Positions 1 to 6,735 of a stretch of 9,758 nt of DNA are shown here, piece by piece (position 1 is the first letter of the stretch; every line of letters starts with the position of its first letter). The stretch is from an uncultured Pseudomonadota bacterium. GTDB lineage: Bacteria > Myxococcota_A > UBA9042 > CAIXZC01. Under the pieces are notes generated by a model. The model saw only the letters and a list, made by a program, of their open reading frames with translations, did no database searches and was not told the origin of the DNA. Location of the stretch: contig CALFHQ010000937.1 in the NCBI GenBank assembly GCA_937876385.1, forward strand, positions 1 to 9,758, read 5' to 3'. A program made the position numbers and the translations under genes.

Positions 1-1531
1 GAGCCGTCTCATGAGTCTCCTCGTTGACGATCCGGAAGACCTCATCCAGAGGACGGCCGCGGGCTCCCTCTTCACTCCAACCGGTCAGGGCTTCCGCTTC
101 CCGGTTCATTCGCGTAACTCGTCGCTCAGTGTCGGTGCAAATCACGCCGTCTCCGATGCTCTCCAGTGTGATGCGCAGATCCCCCTCACTGGTCGCCAGC
201 GCCTTCGACTGAGCCTGGAGCTTCTCATTGGTCTCCTGCAACAGAAGACGACTGAACTTGATATTGGTCACCAACTCGCCCAGAAGGTCCTCCGTCCGCC
301 CCAACTTGTCGTCTCCCGAGTTGCCAAACTCCACACTCAGGTCTCCGCCGGCAACCGAAGCCACTGCGACATTGAGGTGTTCCAGCCGCGTGGCCAGAGC
401 TGGTGGAATCTTCTGCACCGCCTTCCTGACGTCTCGCTCCCGGAAACTACTGAATGGCTGTGCCTCCATGTAGGAGAACGGGTCCGTCCCATCATATCCC
501 ATCTGGGCCGTCTGAGCCTTCCTGCTGCCCGAATAACCGGCGGCCAGCGCCGCATCAACGGTTCCCCTGAACTGAAAAGTACTCTCCACCACGTCCCGGT
601 AGTCGACTCGAGACTCCAACTGCTGCCACCGCTGCATCTGGGAAAGGATCCATGTCCCATAATCGACAAAGGGGTGCGGGACGAAGTCGATGCGGTCGCG
701 CTCCTGGCGTCTCCCTCCTTTCCCGTCTGGGAACTCCCCCGACAGAACCTGCTCGGCCGGAAGACTGTCCTCAAGGTTCAAATACTCGGGACCGGAAATC
801 TGTCGAGCGAGCCTATGCCGCTCTTCGGGATCCGCACTGTGCAGAGCCATTTCCGCTTCCACAACACTCCGCACCAGTGCCCTGTAGCTGTTGGGACAGG
901 TCTCTGCAAAGGAGCGGGACGTCGCCAGACAGCAACAGGGATGCCCATCCCAGATCTCCTTGGAGAGAACGTGAATGAACCCCGTTCCCTGAATAACCGG
1001 GATCTGGTTGAAGGGCTCGGGAGCAAGAATCGCATCCACCCATCCCTGCTTCATGTAGTAGGGCATGTTGGGGGGAGCCACCTCCACAATGGTGACCTCG
1101 GTGAGAGGGTCCACTCCGTTGGCAGCGAGATAGTGACACAACAGATAGTAGTGCATGGAGAAGCGATAGGGCACCCCGAAGGTGAACCCGCGCATCGCTC
1201 CAACGTTGGTCAGCCCCAGGTGCTTCCGGGCCAGGGTCAGTGCCTGGCCATTGACGTTCTGCATCGCTGCCAGCCGGAGCTCGGTCTTCTTGCCGTCAAT
1301 ACCCAGATTGCAGGCAAGAGGCATGGGAGACAGCATGTGGGCGACATCGATCTTGCCGTAGGCCAGCAGCTCCTTGATGCCACTCCAACCGGGTGCCGGC
1401 CGCAGATGGACGTTCAGACCGTGCTTTTCGAAGATGCCGTTGGCGTGGGCAAGAAGCAATGGCGCTGCACAGAGGATCGGAATGAAGCCCACTTCAAGTT
1501 CCGTCTTCTCTAATCTCGATTCCGGGTCCAT
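1..1531 (-). CDS. NrtA/CmpA-like binding domain fused to PAS sensor (probable histidine kinase), 3' end outside window
   Basis: This reading frame is open from an ATG at 1531 to the left edge (510 codons, no stop). The start is well placed: an AAGGGAGGGG ribosome binding site at 1535-1544 overlaps the stop of the upstream response regulator. Residues about 12-240 resemble NrtA/CmpA/SsuA periplasmic binding proteins: VGFIPILCAAPLLLAHANGI near 14-33, then a KIDVAHMLSPMPLA segment near 60-73. There is no N-terminal signal peptide, so this binding domain probably sits in the cytosol, as in NasS. A charged coiled-coil-like linker spans about 417-453, and a PAS domain starts at 454 (ESIGDGVICTDTERRVTRMN, then EALTGWSEEGARGRPLDEVF). 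PAS domains in this position usually precede a histidine kinase or diguanylate cyclase, but that part is outside the window. Likely ligands, by family, are nitrate, bicarbonate or a sulfonate; the ligand cannot be read from the sequence. It probably signals to the adjacent response regulator. Confidence 0.85.
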   Translation of the reverse strand, partial: MDPESRLEKTELEVGFIPILCAAPLLLAHANGIFEKHGLNVHLRPAPGWSGIKELLAYGKIDVAHMLSPMPLACNLGIDGKKTELRLAAMQNVNGQALTLARKHLGLTNVGAMRGFTFGVPYRFSMHYYLLCHYLAANGVDPLTEVTIVEVAPPNMPYYMKQGWVDAILAPEPFNQIPVIQGTGFIHVLSKEIWDGHPCCCLATSRSFAETCPNSYRALVRSVVEAEMALHSADPEERHRLARQISGPEYLNLEDSLPAEQVLSGEFPDGKGGRRQERDRIDFVPHPFVDYGTWILSQMQRWQQLESRVDYRDVVESTFQFRGTVDAALAAGYSGSRKAQTAQMGYDGTDPFSYMEAQPFSSFRERDVRKAVQKIPPALATRLEHLNVAVASVAGGDLSVEFGNSGDDKLGRTEDLLGELVTNIKFSRLLLQETNEKLQAQSKALATSEGDLRITLESIGDGVICTDTERRVTRMNREAEALTGWSEEGARGRPLDEVFRIVNEETHETA

Positions 1532-1543
1532 CGTCCCCTCCCT

Positions 1544-2359
1544 TCAGCAGTTGCACCCAGTCCCCCGATAGAAGGACACCAGATGCCCCATCAACTCCAA
1601 CACCAACATCCGAGACCTCTCCAAGACGTCCGCAGACCCCATCCCAGAGGCCAACCACCGTTCCATCACCGTCACGTGAAGTTCGAGCAGGTCACACGGG
1701 CCGCCCCCACGAGAACCCAGGTCGGACGCCAGGGAAACCAGAATGTCCACCCGTCGATTGCGCTGCGCTGTCTGGGCGATGACCCACCCCGCATCCAGTG
1801 CCTCTAAGTAGGCCTCCGCCCACCGTTCGAGAAGGGCCGGGGGCCAAACCCCTGGACGAGAACCGGACTCAACTGGGGGGAACACTTCAGCGGACCATTG
1901 CAGCATACGTTCCAGCCATAACGACTCCCGGCGAAGCGCTTCCTCCTTCCGAAGGGTCTCCCGACAAAGGGTTGACCTCTGTCGTTCTATGGCATGACAG
2001 AGGCTATGAATCAGCATCTCGTTGTTGATTCTCCCCTTGACCAGACACTCTTGCGCCCCCTCCTCCAATGCCGTGCGGACCAACGCTTGATCCTCATTCC
2101 CGCTGAAAATGATCACTGGCACGTCTGGAAAACGCTCATGGAACGTGCTGAAGGTCTCCAGGCCCAGGCTGTCGGGAAGTCCCAGATCCAACAGGGCGGC
2201 GTCCAGGGACCCGTGGGAAGCCCTCTCCATCCCCGCCGCCAGCGTCACACAACGATCCACCACGAAGTAGTGGCTGCTTTGACCTTCGAGATACTCCCGA
2301 ACCAGTTCCGCACAGGCATCGTTGTCTTCGACCAGGAGTATGTGACTCTTCCACTCCAT
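1544..2359 (-). CDS. Response regulator, REC domain plus unrecognised helical C-terminal region
   Basis: The protein has 271 residues. Residues 5-120 form a receiver domain with all key positions: acidic pair E11/D12 (ILLVEDNDA), phosphoacceptor D58 (ALLDLGLPD), S86 (VIIFSGNED) and K108 (CLVKGR). It should therefore be phosphorylated by a partner kinase. Residues 125-271 are predicted largely helical from composition. They include a charged stretch near 130-150 and a final segment, ELHVTVMERWLASGMGS to LELMGHLVSFYR. I see no helix-turn-helix, ANTAR, GGDEF, EAL, HD-GYP or PP2C motif, so the output is unknown and could be protein-protein signalling. The ATG at 2357-2359 is preceded by AGAGGT about 8 bases upstream. 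The gene stops 12 bases before the NrtA-like sensor starts and its stop overlaps that gene's ribosome binding site, so the two are very likely co-transcribed. Confidence 0.88.
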   Translation of the reverse strand: MEWKSHILLVEDNDACAELVREYLEGQSSHYFVVDRCVTLAAGMERASHGSLDAALLDLGLPDSLGLETFSTFHERFPDVPVIIFSGNEDQALVRTALEEGAQECLVKGRINNEMLIHSLCHAIERQRSTLCRETLRKEEALRRESLWLERMLQWSAEVFPPVESGSRPGVWPPALLERWAEAYLEALDAGWVIAQTAQRNRRVDILVSLASDLGSRGGGPCDLLELHVTVMERWLASGMGSADVLERSRMLVLELMGHLVSFYRGTGCNC

Positions 2360-2515
2360 GGCACTGACCTCTGGATATTGCTACCCAATACGGCGTTCAC
2401 GAACGCATCGCTTTGCCAGCCGGCAGTTCTACAAGAAGCGACACCACATAGTCGCCGCCCGTAGAAGACCCTCGTCCGTACTCTGTCATTTGTATATTAC
2501 GCCTCGACCCTACAG

Positions 2516-2530
2516 CGGGGCAGTGCCCCG
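2516..2530. promoter_or_regulatory. Perfect 6-bp inverted repeat, 3-base loop
   Basis: CGGGGC-AGT-GCCCCG is a perfect inverted repeat lying about 157 bases upstream of the response-regulator start on the minus strand. There is no T tract on either side, so it is not a standard intrinsic terminator. It could be an operator or a leader hairpin of the signalling operon, or it could be incidental in GC-rich sequence. Confidence 0.3.
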
Positions 2531-2689
2531 TGCAAGTGGAATCTACCCTGTTCATATTACTGTTTCGTCTTAAGGTAGTGTGGATGGCAACACCGCATCC
2601 CTCCCCCGTTCAGACTGTCCACTGGGTCCACTCCGTCCAGCGCCACTGGTCCCCGTCCAAGCCGAACTCGAAGCACCCGGCGACGCCGA

Positions 2690-2729
2690 GACCATCCTGG
2701 ATTGTTGCCTCTTCCATACAAGATTTCGG
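2690..2729. repeat. Dispersed repeat, copy A, first half
   Basis: This segment begins GACCATCCTGG and ends AGATTTCGG. It matches 9010-9048 in the same orientation at about 33 of 40 positions with one gap. In the other copy the second half follows after a single base, while here 185 bases containing a transposase fragment separate the halves. Confidence 0.6.
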
Positions 2730-2747
2730 TTACTCCTCAACAGTGGG

Positions 2748-2897
2748 TCACGGTTGCGAAGGGCGGGGCAGAATGCGCTTGCACACAGCCAGTTGTTGCC
2801 ACAAGGCGAGGTTAACGAGCAACATCCAATGCTGGACCCGGACCAGAATGACGGTGTTCAGGGCTAGGCGTACGAGGATAGCGAGACCGGTTTCCAT
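2748..2897 (-). pseudogene. N-terminal fragment of an integrase-core (IS3/IS481-like) transposase
   Basis: The frame from ATG 2897 to TGA 2748 encodes 49 residues. The segment LLVNLALWQQLAVCKRILPR (27-45 region) closely resembles the conserved N-terminal motif of rve-type transposases, LxxENLALRQQLAVLKR followed by a basic PRPRL stretch. In intact relatives that motif is followed by a helix-turn-helix region and the DDE catalytic core. Here a stop follows at once and I find neither part downstream, so this is a decayed fragment. Residues W33 and C39 differ from the usual R and L. The fragment lies exactly inside the interval that splits dispersed repeat copy A. It also overlaps the 3' end of the neighbouring small repeat-protein ORF in another frame. 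Confidence 0.6.
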
Positions 2898-3214
2898 GGT
2901 TTGAACCATCCATCATGCCGGAAGGGTGCCAACGCAAGGAAATTGGCCGTCGGACGAGTTTTTGCGTGGGATGGTAAGCGACGGGCCGCGCAGCGGACCG
3001 TCACTGCAAACGGTTGTTCGACGATGGCTCTCGTTTTGGAAAGCCACTGCATTAGCAGCAAGAATGCAGCGGCCGCAGCTCCTGACGCCAGCCCACCCTC
3101 AGTAGTGGCGATGACCTTGCCGTAGCTGCCGTCACCTCCGCGGACCTTCTGGCCGTCGATGGTGGCAATCACCTTCCCGTAGCTGCCGTCACCCTGCCGT
3201 ACTTTTGTCCCCAT
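2864..3214 (-). CDS. Small protein with two 19-residue GDGSYGKVIAT repeats and hydrophobic segment
   Basis: The frame encodes 116 residues from an ATG at 3214 with a strong ribosome binding site (GGAGGAGAG, 6-7 bases upstream). Residues 1-40 carry two copies of a 19-residue unit, RQGDGSYGKVIATIDGQKV and RGGDGSYGKVIATTEGG. These glycine-rich beta repeats resemble short proteins annotated as 4-fold beta flower; I hold that assignment loosely, and the function is unknown. A hydrophobic alanine/leucine segment follows (LASGAAAAAFLLLMQW, about 42-57) and could be a membrane anchor. Residues from about 60 on are arginine-rich and unlike the start. Their DNA includes the second half of dispersed repeat copy A (2915-2958) and overlaps the transposase fragment. 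The native stop was probably lost and the tail replaced by debris. The N-terminal 58 residues are the convincing part. Confidence 0.6.
   Translation of the reverse strand: MGTKVRQGDGSYGKVIATIDGQKVRGGDGSYGKVIATTEGGLASGAAAAAFLLLMQWLSKTRAIVEQPFAVTVRCAARRLPSHAKTRPTANFLALAPFRHDGWFKPWKPVSLSSYA
2915..2958. repeat. Dispersed repeat, copy A, second half
   Basis: The segment starts ATGCCGGAAGGGTGCC and ends CGGACGAG. It aligns without gaps to 9050-9093 in the same orientation at 36 of 44 positions, including the 13-base identical core CAACGCAAGGAAA. It lies within the 3' part of the small GDGSYGKVIAT protein ORF. Confidence 0.65.
3121..3193 (-). repeat. 57-bp coding tandem repeat
   Basis: The 16-mer CGTAGCTGCCGTCACC occurs at 3121-3136 and again at 3178-3193, giving a period of 57 bases, or 19 codons. 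This is the DNA counterpart of the repeated GDGSYGKVIAT protein unit, and it points to recent internal duplication or maintained codon identity. Confidence 0.8.
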
Positions 3215-3803
3215 CGCTTCTCTCCTCCGTCATGAGTCCATTGTCGTTGAACTTCTGTTTGGGTGGATCCACATATCCCTCCTGCGACCCGATCCTGTGC
3301 CACATAGCATGCCTGACCAGCCCTCGGCAGATCGCGTACAGGTGTAGTGCCCAGAAATTCTGTCCACTAAATTGCGTCGAAATTGGTTGCCGCGTCCGCA
3401 CTGGTTATCAAGCAGTGGTATCACGATAGTATCGCTGCGATCGCTTTTCGTCTAGTCTTCTTCTTTTCCTATCTTGACCGTGCCTGTCGAGTATTGACAT
3501 CGGTGATGATCTTTACTTCGATTTGGAAGTCCCTCCGTTTCGGCGGGGGTCGCTGTTGTATCTTGAAATGCTTCTCTGGCGGTGCGGCCGCGGTTGTTCC
3601 GGTCATCCAGGGTCTGGTCGAGGCGGGGCTGCAGCGCGCACCCAGCACCAACTCCATGAACTCCGCTTGGTCTCTGCCTCTCGAATTGTGCTAAAATCCC
3701 ATCCCCCTCGACGAGCCTCTTGACTCCGGACTCCATGTCCGGGAATATTGCCTTGTCTTCGAGGGAAAAGTGTATGGCTACGACAGCTAAAGGGGAGAGC
3801 ATC
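3215..3803. other. Intergenic region between the small repeat protein and the WD40 gene
   Basis: I see no well-supported gene here. The divergent promoters of the minus-strand small protein and the plus-strand WD40 gene should lie in this stretch. TAAAAT at 3692-3697 is a good -10 for the plus strand, but its best -35 (TTGGTC, 3667-3672) is 19 bases away and weak. A minus-strand frame from 3657 to 3469 contains KIQQRPPPKRRDFQIEVKII, which looks somewhat protein-like. It lacks a clear ribosome binding site and I cannot place it in a family. Confidence 0.45.
3726..3742. promoter_or_regulatory. Hairpin in the leader of the WD40 gene
   Basis: CCGGAC-TCCAT-GTCCGG is a perfect 6-bp stem with a 5-base loop, 62 bases before the preferred GTG start of the WD40 gene and downstream of the candidate -10 at 3692. 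No T run follows, so it is not a typical terminator. It could be a leader structure or a dyad operator. Confidence 0.25.
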
Positions 3804-4787
3804 GTGAAGAGAATAGGATTGACTGTTTGGATTCTGGCAGTTCTCATCTGCATTCACTCCGGCAATCTCGAAGGTGCTGAACAGCCGAAGGGGAAGTCTT
3901 CGAAGCCGCCAATTTCTTCGGTGGCTGTTTCCTCTAATGGGCAATTGCTGGCGTTTGGCGATTCTACCGGGACCGTCAAGATTATCGATTTGGATGCCGT
4001 CGACCGGAATCGCTCCTTCCGCGGACATCGTTGGGGGGTAAGTCAAGTGGCGTTTTCTCCAGATGGAGCTTTCGTTGCCTCAGGCGGTACCGATGGAGTG
4101 TTGGTTGTGTGGAATGTAGCGTCCGGGGAAGAGTCTCTTCGTGTGAAGATAAGCAGAATGGGAGGGGTCACTGCACTCTGTTTTTCATCTGACGGTTCGA
4201 TGCTCGCGGCAGCAGGAGGGGATGCGACCATCGGCATCTGGAAGACCGACTCGTGGGATAAGATGTCAACCTTGGACCAGGGACAACTGCTTCCAGCAAC
4301 TTCGCTTGGCTTTTCTCCAGACGGAAAGCGTTTGTACGAAGCTCGAAGGGATGGAAACGTAGGTTTTTCGACTGTGTCGACCACCAAGCACAATTTGCTT
4401 TCGGGGAATTGGAGTATGAATCCACCCCGGGACATGGTTTTAGGCACAGAAGAGAATTTCGTCTACGTGCTGGTTGAAAGCGGCAGGTTGAAGAAATTGA
4501 ACATCAAGAAGAGAGAGTTTGCAGCAAAATTCGACAGGGGCCACAGCGACGGAACTACGATATCCCTTTCTGGTGATGGCAGACAGATTCTGGAAGGGTC
4601 CGAATCCGGAGAGATTCGAATTCGAAACGCTGCAACAGGGAAGACCTCAAGAACCATCAAGGGCCATGTCGGACCGGTAAATCAAGTTGTACCATTCTCC
4701 AATGGCGAGAAATGCGTGTCCGGCGGCGCAGACGGTTCTGTGAAGATCTGGCAGTTATCGACAGGTAAACTGTTACGGGATTTCTGA
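3804..4787 (+). CDS. Exported WD40 repeat protein, seven-bladed beta-propeller
   Basis: The preferred start is GTG 3804 (327 residues). It has an AGGGGAG site 6-7 bases upstream and places a signal peptide at the N terminus: a KR-rich start, hydrophobic core LTVWILAVLICI, and likely cleavage near GA/EQ at 25-26. ATG 3774 and TTG 3720 are in-frame alternatives that would bury this signal. After a lysine/serine linker, seven repeats follow, enough for one closed propeller. They begin near 37 (ISSVAVSSNGQLLAFGDSTG), 72 (FRGHRWGVSQVAFSPDG...VVWNV), 115, 157, 200, 240 and 285. The last repeat ends close to the C terminus (GHVGPVNQVV...GADGSVKIWQLSTG). Blades 4 and 5 are the most diverged. WD40 domains act as binding scaffolds and no enzymatic domain is attached. 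The protein should act in the periplasm or outside the cell. The second propeller gene follows on the same strand, with its own plausible promoter. Confidence 0.85.
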   Translation: MKRIGLTVWILAVLICIHSGNLEGAEQPKGKSSKPPISSVAVSSNGQLLAFGDSTGTVKIIDLDAVDRNRSFRGHRWGVSQVAFSPDGAFVASGGTDGVLVVWNVASGEESLRVKISRMGGVTALCFSSDGSMLAAAGGDATIGIWKTDSWDKMSTLDQGQLLPATSLGFSPDGKRLYEARRDGNVGFSTVSTTKHNLLSGNWSMNPPRDMVLGTEENFVYVLVESGRLKKLNIKKREFAAKFDRGHSDGTTISLSGDGRQILEGSESGEIRIRNAATGKTSRTIKGHVGPVNQVVPFSNGEKCVSGGADGSVKIWQLSTGKLLRDF

Positions 4788-4963
4788 TTGTGGAGTTCTC
4801 GCTGGTAGTCGTGGCAGTGGACAAGCAGGAATCGCGCGTTGCAGCCCCAGACCGGACTACCGGATTCAGCCACGAACTCCTCTCCGTCCACGTCCGAAGC
4901 CGGGGTTGCCGCTATCCAAGTCAGCTTGGTCATTGCGCTGCATCTCATCCAACCATAAACCAG

Positions 4964-4992
4964 TTGAACCCGAATTCTATGTCCGGCATAAT
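4964..4992 (+). promoter_or_regulatory. Candidate sigma-70 promoter for the second propeller gene
   Basis: TTGAAC (4964-4969), a 17-base spacer and CATAAT (4987-4992) match the -35/-10 pattern well. The pair lies about 50 bases before the ATG at 5042, in the 254-base gap after the WD40 gene. I see no intrinsic terminator in this gap, so read-through from the WD40 gene is also possible. Confidence 0.4.
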
Positions 4993-5041
4993 GGCCAATG
5001 TCAGTGAACCTTATTTAGCTTAACGATAGGGTGATTGAACG

Positions 5042-6280
5042 ATGAATAAGAAATTGGCCATATCTATTTGCTGGATTGTATTGTTGGGAATGATTTCCTT
5101 CGGAGTCCCCGGCTCGCCTCTAGGAAAGGACCGGCCGACGGTCGTCTGGAAGACAAGTCTCAAGCAGAAGAAGGGCGAGACCTACCGCGACATGGCGGTG
5201 TCCAGCGACTCCGGCGTTCTACTCGTCGGGCTCTATCAAACCGAGGATCGCCGGACAGACGGGTTCGTAACCAAGCTGGACAAGCACGGCAAAGTTCTGT
5301 GGCGAAGGCCCTATGGGGGGGACCGGGACGATGAACTGTCCGCGGTGTGGCCGACCAGCGACGGCGGCGCCTATCTGATCGGAACGAGTGCCTCGGGGAG
5401 CAAGGGCTGGGGAGATCTCTGGGTGCTGAAGATCAACAGCCGGGGCGACGTCCTGTGGGAAAGGCTGGAGGGAAGCGAACGGCCGGATTTCGGGCATGAG
5501 GTGGATGGCTCTAGCGGGAATGTCTTCATCCTCGGCCACGTGGGCTTCGAAGACCCACATCGGTACTTCAACACGATGCACCTCTACGACCCGGGAGGGT
5601 CCCGGCTTCGCACCGCCACATTCAAGAAACACGACAACTTCATTGGTCACTCCATCGCTGTTTCGAAGGGGAGAGTTTTTCTCTCTGGGCACATCTACCA
5701 CGAGCACGAGGAGTTCGGGCTTTTCCTCGAGGCATTCGATTTCCAAGCATCTAGGGAGTGGTCGGTGTCTTATCCGAACGAGACCCCCGGTGACATGGTC
5801 GTGGGCTTCGACGACTCCATCGCTGTCGCTACACATGGCAGCTGTGGAAAGAAATGTTTCAGTGTCTCGCTTCGGAACTTTAGCAATTCTGGTGAGTTGC
5901 AGTGGGTGAGAAGTTACGCTCGAGAGCCCCGGGATGAGGTGTTCGCTCTCACCCGTCTGCAATCCGGCTACATAATAGGAGGGAGCACCTCTCCCTACTA
6001 TTCAACCGGAAACCAACCCCTTCTCATGGGCGTCAATCGCAATGGAGTCCTGGAATGGTCATGGGCCATGGACGCTGCGGCGCATGGAGGGGAGGAGGCC
6101 GTCCCCGACTATTCTTGGTCTGGCCCCAACGCGACCCGGAGAGGCCACTCGAACTCCGGGATGTACAGCAGGGTTGCGGAACTGTGTGCGAACGAGGACG
6201 GATTTACCGCGCTGATTCTACACCATACATACGAAGGAGGACGGATGTACGAAGGCCTCACCATCGTTAGGCTCAAATGA
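5042..6280 (+). CDS. Exported beta-propeller-like repeat protein, unknown function
   Basis: The protein has 412 residues from ATG 5042, with AGGGTGA about 10 bases upstream. A signal peptide is clear: MNKK, hydrophobic core LAISICWIVLLGMISFGV, likely cleavage before residue 30. The mature part is built from degenerate repeats of about 50 residues with the pattern D-GFVTKLDKHGKVLWRRPYG-GDRDDEL and WGDLWVLKINSRGDVLWERL. These are followed by SDGGAYLIGTSAS-type strands. Such (D/W)-WV-K-D--G---W---YGG--DE repeats are typical of secreted delta-60/SBBP-like or PQQ-like propellers, and the first two units (about 34-135) are the best conserved. Later units keep only parts (for example LQWVRSY and SGYIIGGSTS). 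C264 and C268 (CGKKC) might form a disulfide. It has no relation in sequence to the WD40 repeats next door beyond the general fold. The role is unknown. Confidence 0.8.
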   Translation: MNKKLAISICWIVLLGMISFGVPGSPLGKDRPTVVWKTSLKQKKGETYRDMAVSSDSGVLLVGLYQTEDRRTDGFVTKLDKHGKVLWRRPYGGDRDDELSAVWPTSDGGAYLIGTSASGSKGWGDLWVLKINSRGDVLWERLEGSERPDFGHEVDGSSGNVFILGHVGFEDPHRYFNTMHLYDPGGSRLRTATFKKHDNFIGHSIAVSKGRVFLSGHIYHEHEEFGLFLEAFDFQASREWSVSYPNETPGDMVVGFDDSIAVATHGSCGKKCFSVSLRNFSNSGELQWVRSYAREPRDEVFALTRLQSGYIIGGSTSPYYSTGNQPLLMGVNRNGVLEWSWAMDAAAHGGEEAVPDYSWSGPNATRRGHSNSGMYSRVAELCANEDGFTALILHHTYEGGRMYEGLTIVRLK

Positions 6281-6291
6281 TGGTGTACCTG

Positions 6292-6519
6292 TTACAGCCG
6301 CTTCTGGATATCGGTCAGTCCCGACAGCGTGGCCCGCAAAAACTCATCCGACCCTGGGCGACGGAGACCCTCGGAGCGAATAAGGGGTGAGACGGCTTCC
6401 CATACGTTGATTCTGGACTGCGGGACCGGCTTAACGAGACCCGTTTGAGGGCGTTTTCGACAGGCAGGATAGACCTCCGGCAGGGAGCAACGGGAGACAT
6501 GGCTGTTTAGAAGCGTCAT
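6292..6519 (-). CDS. Weak 75-codon ORF, possible gene remnant
   Basis: This frame runs from ATG 6519 and ends 11 bases from the stop of the exported propeller gene on the other strand. The C-terminal half (SRINVWEAVSPLIRSEGLRR, then GSDEFLRATLSGLTDIQKRL) looks like genuine soluble protein, while the first half does not. There is no clear ribosome binding site, but the ATG overlaps the TGA of the preceding minus-strand frame (ATGA). I do not recognise a family. It may be the 3' end of a decayed gene or non-coding. Confidence 0.25.
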   Translation of the reverse strand: MTLLNSHVSRCSLPEVYPACRKRPQTGLVKPVPQSRINVWEAVSPLIRSEGLRRPGSDEFLRATLSGLTDIQKRL

Positions 6520-6635
6520 CCGCAGATATCCATCCGGGTGTTCATGGCCTGGATGACCAAGGCACCGTGCAACATTTCTATGGGAATATGCATGCAGCGG
6601 GAATCGTTTCCGAGCAAGTAGAATAGCGGCTGATC
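6516..6635 (-). pseudogene. Short protein-like frame, possible remnant
   Basis: Between an in-frame TAG at 6636-6638 and the TGA at 6516-6518 this frame reads DQPLFYLLGNDSRCMHIPIE, then MLHGALVIQAMNTRMDICG. The alternation of hydrophobic and polar residues is typical of real protein rather than chance. An ATG at 6593 would give only 25 residues and a TTG at 6617 gives 33, both without a good ribosome binding site. The family is not recognised. Its TGA overlaps the ATG of the following 75-codon frame. The simplest reading is a piece of a decayed gene. Confidence 0.25.
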
Positions 6636-6735
6636 CTATTTTTGCGGAGCACGGCAGGACTCGGACTATGCCGCCACGGTTGGAGACGCTGAGGAGTTCG
6701 TCAGAAGTAACTACGGGCTGGCCCGGTCATGGTTC

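Larger units (their letters stand above)
2360..2747. other. Non-coding stretch upstream of the response regulator
   Basis: I find no convincing gene on either strand. Short open frames exist but have no ribosome binding site and no recognisable protein sequence. The part nearest 2360 must contain the promoter and leader of the minus-strand signalling operon. AT-rich patches at 2489-2500 and 2553-2561 are possible -10 regions, but none has a good matching -35. The stretch also carries a compact hairpin (2516-2530) and the first half of a dispersed repeat (2690-2729). Confidence 0.6.

Noticed and set aside
11..1513. 500-codon plus-strand open frame opposite the NrtA-PAS sensor
   Set aside because: It is antisense to a frame with clear NrtA-like and PAS sequence and a good ribosome binding site. 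Its own translation has no recognisable domain. Long antisense frames are common opposite GC-rich genes.
3452..3853. 133-codon minus-strand frame
   Set aside because: It overlaps the start and signal-peptide region of the WD40 gene and shows no protein family signal.
4682..4948. 88-codon minus-strand frame across the gap between the propeller genes
   Set aside because: It overlaps the WD40 3' end, has no ribosome binding site and matches no family; the gap is better read as promoter region.
5219..5962. 247-codon minus-strand frame
   Set aside because: It lies fully inside the exported propeller gene on the other strand and has low-complexity, unrecognisable sequence.
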